Shown: one piece after another, positions 60,780-64,000 of the stretch | Layout: every line of letters starts with the position of its first letter | Numbering within the stretch: the first letter of the stretch is position 1 | The notes under the pieces: generated by a model | The model's input: the letters and a program-made list of their open reading frames with translations, nothing else | The model's database searches: none | Told to the model about the DNA's origin: nothing | Source of the DNA: Phycisphaerales bacterium | GTDB taxonomy: Bacteria; Planctomycetota; Phycisphaerae; Phycisphaerales; UBA1924 | NCBI GenBank assembly: GCA_040217175.1 | Contig: JAVJNT010000002.1 | Span: forward strand, 1-64,000 | Direction of reading: 5' to 3' | Length of the DNA: 64,000 bases | Program-made: the position numbers and the translations under genes

Positions 60780-61424
60780 TTACTCGCAGCCGGCGTCGAA
60801 TTCGTTCTGGAACGCCAGGAAGTCGAAGATCGAGAGCTGGCCGTCGCCATCGAAGTCGGCGCGGCAGGGCTCTCCGCCAGCGAAGACCAGGTCGTCGGCG
60901 TCGAAGATCTCGCCGACGGCGGTGCCGCCGTAGCTCGGCGCCGCGATGATGCGGACCTCGCTCACCGGCTCGCTGCTCGTGAAGCCCAGGAACGTGTCGC
61001 CGAAGCCCGAGGTGTAGTCGAGCACGTCGGCGACGCCCTCGTCGGTCTCGATGGCGATGCCGATGCCCGACGCGGCGCCGAAGGTGTCCCAGCCGAAGGC
61101 CTGGATCGGGCTGTCGAAGGTGAAGACATACTGGACGTGGCCACTGGCCGGGAAGATCGAACCCTGGAACGTGCCGTCGGCGATCGCCGGCGAACCGGTG
61201 GTGCTGTCAACGCCGATGACTTCGACCGTGCCCCAGTCGAACGCGATCGGGCCGCTCGAGGGCTGCAGCGGATCGAAGCTGCCGTCGAACGTCTCGGTCT
61301 CGAAGTCGCCGCTGACGATCGAATCGCTCTCCCACGCAGCCCGGTCGCCGTAATCGGTGAACTGGGCGTTGGCCGCTGCGGTCAGGCCGGCCACGACAAC
61401 GATGCTCGCGATACCATGCTTCAT
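60780..61424 (-). CDS. Secreted protein with dockerin-like C-terminus
   Basis: A 214-residue exported protein with a signal peptide ending near Ala-Ala-Asn-Ala-Gln. The body is a beta sandwich (FTFDSPIQAFGWDTFGAASGIGIAIET..., SEPVSEVRIIAAP) resembling the choice-of-anchor/PEP-type domains of secreted planctomycete proteins. The C-terminus has only one DFDGDGQLSIFDFLAFQNEF repeat and ends Asp-Ala-Gly-Cys-Glu, so this is a half-length dockerin module. ATG 61424 is preferred, since the signal peptide follows. It is divergent from the MacA-like gene. Confidence 0.8.
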   Translation of the reverse strand: MKHGIASIVVVAGLTAAANAQFTDYGDRAAWESDSIVSGDFETETFDGSFDPLQPSSGPIAFDWGTVEVIGVDSTTGSPAIADGTFQGSIFPASGHVQYVFTFDSPIQAFGWDTFGAASGIGIAIETDEGVADVLDYTSGFGDTFLGFTSSEPVSEVRIIAAPSYGGTAVGEIFDADDLVFAGGEPCRADFDGDGQLSIFDFLAFQNEFDAGCE

Positions 61425-61617
61425 CTCTTCATCCCCTTCTCGGGTGTCTTTGCGAACGTCATGGGGCCCCAGAGGGACACCCTCCACTGGTAGTGATTGT
61501 ACACGCAAGGCCGGAGTCGTTGAGCCGGATTCGCCAGCAGAACCGGGAAAAGCGGCCACGGGACATCCCAAGAAGCATTATCACCACGCCCGATAGGGAC
61601 TCTCTGCGGAGCACTGC

Positions 61618-62934
61618 ATGCTCAAGACCATTGCCATCGTGCTCGTTGTTCTGATAACCCTGGGCGTCGGCAGCGCCCTCGGGCTCATGCAGATGGGTGG
61701 ACCCGAGGGCCTGCGCGAGCGTTTTACGCCCCAGGTCGAGGCCGCCCGCGTGATCGTCGAGCCAGCCCGCCGCAGCGACCTGCGCCGCACCATCAACGCC
61801 CCGGGCGCCATCGAGCCCAAGCAGATGGTCCAGATCTCCGCCGAGGTCAGCGCCCGCATCGTCGCCCTGCCGTTCGTCGAAGGCGATTCGGTACGCGAGG
61901 GCGACGTCATCTGCCGGCTCGACGCCATCGACCTCCAGGCCCGCCTCGATGCGGCCGAGTCCCGCGTCCGCTCGCAGAAGAGCCAGCTCGACGGCGCCCG
62001 CGCCGAACTGGAGCTTGCCCAGCTCGAATTGGGCAGACTGCAGGAACTGCTCGACACCAAGGACATCGCCAAGACCGAGTTCGACGCGGCCAACACCCGC
62101 GCCCTCCAGGCGCGCAGCAGCGTCGCGGTGATCGAGGCGGGCATCGAAGCGGCCGAGGCCGACGTCCGAGCCGCCAGGCGAGACCTCGAGAACGCCGTCA
62201 TCGCCAGCCCGATCGACGGTCGCATCGTGAACCTGCCCGTCGAGGTCGGCGAGACCGTGCTGGGCACGTTCAACAACCAGGGCTCGCTGATCATGGAGAT
62301 CGCAGACCTGGGCACCATGCTCATGCAGGCCCGCATCGACGAGACCAGCGTGGGGCTGGTGCAGGAAGGCCAGACCGCCGACGTGCGGCTGCTGGCCTAC
62401 GGCGACCGCGTCTTCGAGGGCGTCGTCGAACGCGTCGGCCTGCAACGCCGCGTCTTTTCCGACGGCACGAGCTACGTGCAGGCCGAGGTGCTCGTCGAGC
62501 AGGGCGAGGGCGACCTGCTCCGCACCGGCCTGACCGCCAACGCAGACATCTACGTCGACACGGTGCGTGACGCCATCGTGGTGCCCAGTCAGGCGGTGCT
62601 CGATCGACGCGTCGAGAACCTTCCCGACTCGGTCCGCGGCTCTCCGCTGGTCGATCGGCAGCGCACCTTCACCACCGTCGTCTACGTGTTGGAGGACGGC
62701 TTCGCGCGGGCGCGGCCGGTCAAGACCGGCGTGAGCGATCTGACCGATACCGTCATCCTCGAGGGCCTGGATGTCGACGACGCGGTCATCACCGGACCCT
62801 TCCGCGTGCTGCGGGAGCTCGAGGACGGCAAGGCCGTGACCGAGGACGATGTCGACGGCGAAGACGCCGAAGCGGCGGCCGACGACCAGACGCCCGACGA
62901 AGGAGCCGGCGATGCTCAAACGACGCCGGGCTGA
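61618..62934 (+). CDS. MacA/HlyD-type periplasmic adaptor protein
   Basis: A 438-residue efflux adaptor with an N-terminal membrane helix (IAIVLVVLITLGVGSALGL), a biotinyl/lipoyl-like hairpin, a coiled-coil hairpin (~110-185: LDAAESRVRSQKSQLDGARAELELAQLELGRLQELL) and beta-barrel domain (VVPSQAVLDRR). It should connect an inner-membrane MacB-like ABC transporter to an outer-membrane channel. The C-terminal ~30 residues are acidic and low complexity. Start ATG 61618. Its 3' end overlaps the ABC ATPase gene by 23 nt. Confidence 0.9.
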   Translation: MLKTIAIVLVVLITLGVGSALGLMQMGGPEGLRERFTPQVEAARVIVEPARRSDLRRTINAPGAIEPKQMVQISAEVSARIVALPFVEGDSVREGDVICRLDAIDLQARLDAAESRVRSQKSQLDGARAELELAQLELGRLQELLDTKDIAKTEFDAANTRALQARSSVAVIEAGIEAAEADVRAARRDLENAVIASPIDGRIVNLPVEVGETVLGTFNNQGSLIMEIADLGTMLMQARIDETSVGLVQEGQTADVRLLAYGDRVFEGVVERVGLQRRVFSDGTSYVQAEVLVEQGEGDLLRTGLTANADIYVDTVRDAIVVPSQAVLDRRVENLPDSVRGSPLVDRQRTFTTVVYVLEDGFARARPVKTGVSDLTDTVILEGLDVDDAVITGPFRVLRELEDGKAVTEDDVDGEDAEAAADDQTPDEGAGDAQTTPG

Positions 62935-63715
62935 CACCGACGCGCCGGCCATCCGCGTGACGGGGCTGGAAAAGATCTACAAGATGGGCGTGGAGCGCGT
63001 GCACGCGCTCGATGGCGTCGACCTGACCATCGAGGCCGGCGAATTCGTGGCCATCATGGGCGCGTCAGGCTCGGGCAAGAGCACGCTCATGAACGTGCTG
63101 GGCTGCCTCGATCGCCCCACCGCCGGCGAGTACGAACTCGCGGGCATTCCCACGCGCAAGATGAGCGCGACTCGCCTGGCCAAGGTCCGCAACGAGCGCA
63201 TCGGCTTCATCTTCCAGACGTTCGAGCTGCTGCCCCGCGCCTCGGCCATCCAAAACGTCATGCTGCCCATGATCTACAGCAAGAAGCACGTGTTCGGAGC
63301 GCGCCGCCGAGCCAAGGCGGCGCTGCGCAAGGTCGGGCTGGGCGATCGCTTGCGCCATCGTCCGAACCAGCTCTCGGGCGGGCAGCGCCAGCGCGTGGCC
63401 GTCGCCCGTGCGCTGGTCAACGATCCGGCCATCCTGCTGGCCGACGAGCCCACCGGCAACCTCGACTCGCAGACCACGACCGAGATCATCCGGCTGTTTA
63501 CCGAGTTGCACGACGAGGGCCAGACCATAGTCATCGTGACCCACGAGGAAGAAGTCGCCGGGTACGCCGATCGGATTGTCCGGCTGCGCGACGGGCGGGT
63601 GTTCAGCGACATGTCGACCGCCGACGATCCGCTGCACACGGCCTACCTGCAGTCGATCGCCAGCACGGCCGCCAAGCGCGCCCAGACGGTCGCCACCGAG
63701 GGAGCACCGGCATGA
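62912..63715 (+). CDS. MacB-type ABC transporter ATP-binding protein
   Basis: A 267-residue nucleotide-binding protein of the MacB/LolD group. Motifs: Walker A GASGSGKST (50-58), Q-loop FIFQTFELLPRASAIQNV, signature LSGGQRQRVAVARAL, Walker B ILLADEPTGNLD and H-loop IVTHEEEVA. ATG 62912 is behind AAGGAG and overlaps the adaptor gene. Its TGA shares bases with the ATG of the permease gene (ATGA at 63712), so the three proteins form a coupled operon for export of an unknown substrate (macrolides, lipids or peptides in related systems). Confidence 0.93.
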   Translation: MLKRRRADTDAPAIRVTGLEKIYKMGVERVHALDGVDLTIEAGEFVAIMGASGSGKSTLMNVLGCLDRPTAGEYELAGIPTRKMSATRLAKVRNERIGFIFQTFELLPRASAIQNVMLPMIYSKKHVFGARRRAKAALRKVGLGDRLRHRPNQLSGGQRQRVAVARALVNDPAILLADEPTGNLDSQTTTEIIRLFTELHDEGQTIVIVTHEEEVAGYADRIVRLRDGRVFSDMSTADDPLHTAYLQSIASTAAKRAQTVATEGAPA

Positions 63716-64000
63716 TCATCGTCCGCCTGCTCATGCAGACCGTCGTGCTCGCGCTGGGCCAGATCTGGGCCAACAAGGTGCGCTCGCTGCTCACCACGCT
63801 CGGCATCGTCATCGGCGTGGCCGCCGTCGTCGCGACGGTCGCGGCGATCGAGGGCCTGCGCGGCTTCGTGCTCACCGAGTTCGAGACCTTCGGCACCAAC
63901 AAGGTCTTCATCGACGGCAGCCTGCCCCAGAGCTGGCGCGGCCGCGTCTCCTGGCGTGACGTGCAGCTGAGCATCGAAGAGGTCGACGGCATCGTCGAGC
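63712..64000 (+). CDS. MacB-type ABC transporter permease, N-terminal part
   Basis: The first 96 residues of a FtsX/MacB-type permease, cut by the right edge. The N-terminus IVRLLMQTVVLALGQIWANKVRSLLTTLGIVIGVAAVVATVAAIEGLRGFV is typical of MacB permeases: a short cytoplasmic start, then TM1, leading into the large periplasmic domain. It begins inside the ATP-binding gene's stop codon (ATGA). The rest lies beyond the window. Confidence 0.9.
   Translation, partial: MIIVRLLMQTVVLALGQIWANKVRSLLTTLGIVIGVAAVVATVAAIEGLRGFVLTEFETFGTNKVFIDGSLPQSWRGRVSWRDVQLSIEEVDGIVE

Overview
The window is GC-rich, densely packed bacterial chromosome. It probably comes from a planctomycete of the class Phycisphaerae. 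Three observations point there: several secreted proteins end in a two-repeat dockerin-like module closing in Asp-Ala-Gly-Cys; four long prepilin-type proteins carry the planctomycete-style N-terminus (FTLIELLVV then [12 protein letters not shown]); and there is a HYExAFE-type protein and a K+-type membrane pyrophosphatase. This placement is inferred from protein style, not from an rRNA gene, and none is present. I see no rRNA, CRISPR array, insertion sequence or phage genes.

Layout. 1-2763: smpB between two FG-GAP-like secreted proteins, with a 21-bp tandem array upstream of the second. 2858-7315 (minus): FAD oxidoreductase, secreted alpha/beta hydrolase and receiver-HTH regulator. 7349-12360: dtd (plus), then a minus run of phosphoesterase-LamG, SpoIIE-type phosphatase and two YkgJ proteins. 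12537-14284: a PD-(D/E)XK-like HYExAFE protein and an unknown protein, convergent. 14527-18524: two dockerin proteins, a CoaX-like kinase, and a parvulin-like isomerase. 18687-23613: four tandem prepilin paralogues. 23765-25932: serA and serC. 25938-30010: a family 9 glycosyltransferase, an unknown secreted protein and GspE/PilB. 30107-32311: DinB-like protein, an ArsR-SRPBCC fusion and a membrane-anchored SRPBCC protein. 32315-35068 (minus): a second SpoIIE-type phosphatase, DUF192 lipoprotein and gluQ. 35202-39734: pterin dehydratase, ferredoxin, a GlmU-like protein and mreD-mreC-mreB. 40119-46160: DUF4198, DUF4331, hppA, XapX and tRNA-Glu. 46306-51509: a dockerin protein, CPBP protease, rpsT, tRNA-Arg and ppc. 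51519-57667 (minus): M42-like peptidase, a CvpA-like fusion, a membrane-anchored degenerate PilB-like protein and PilT. 58041-64000: sigma-70 factor, a small membrane protein, Mn/Fe superoxide dismutase, a dockerin protein, and a MacAB-type exporter running off the end.

Functional threads. Housekeeping genes (smpB, dtd, rpsT, gluQ, coaX, serA/serC, ppc, mreBCD, sigma factor) are mixed with cell-surface functions. Type IV filament parts occur in three separate places: pilins at 18.7-23.6 kb, GspE/PilB at 28-30 kb, and PilT with a pseudo-ATPase at 54-58 kb. The most unusual locus is 52823-57667. There a PilB-like protein has gained an N-terminal membrane anchor and has Arg in place of the Walker A Lys. 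It sits between PilT and a CvpA-like protein carrying a large unknown domain. Other points to follow up are an apparently inserted domain of about 140 residues in hppA, the ArsR-SRPBCC fusion with a palindromic promoter-operator and an internal start, and the 21-bp array near smpB. All reading is by eye; no database search or structure prediction was run.
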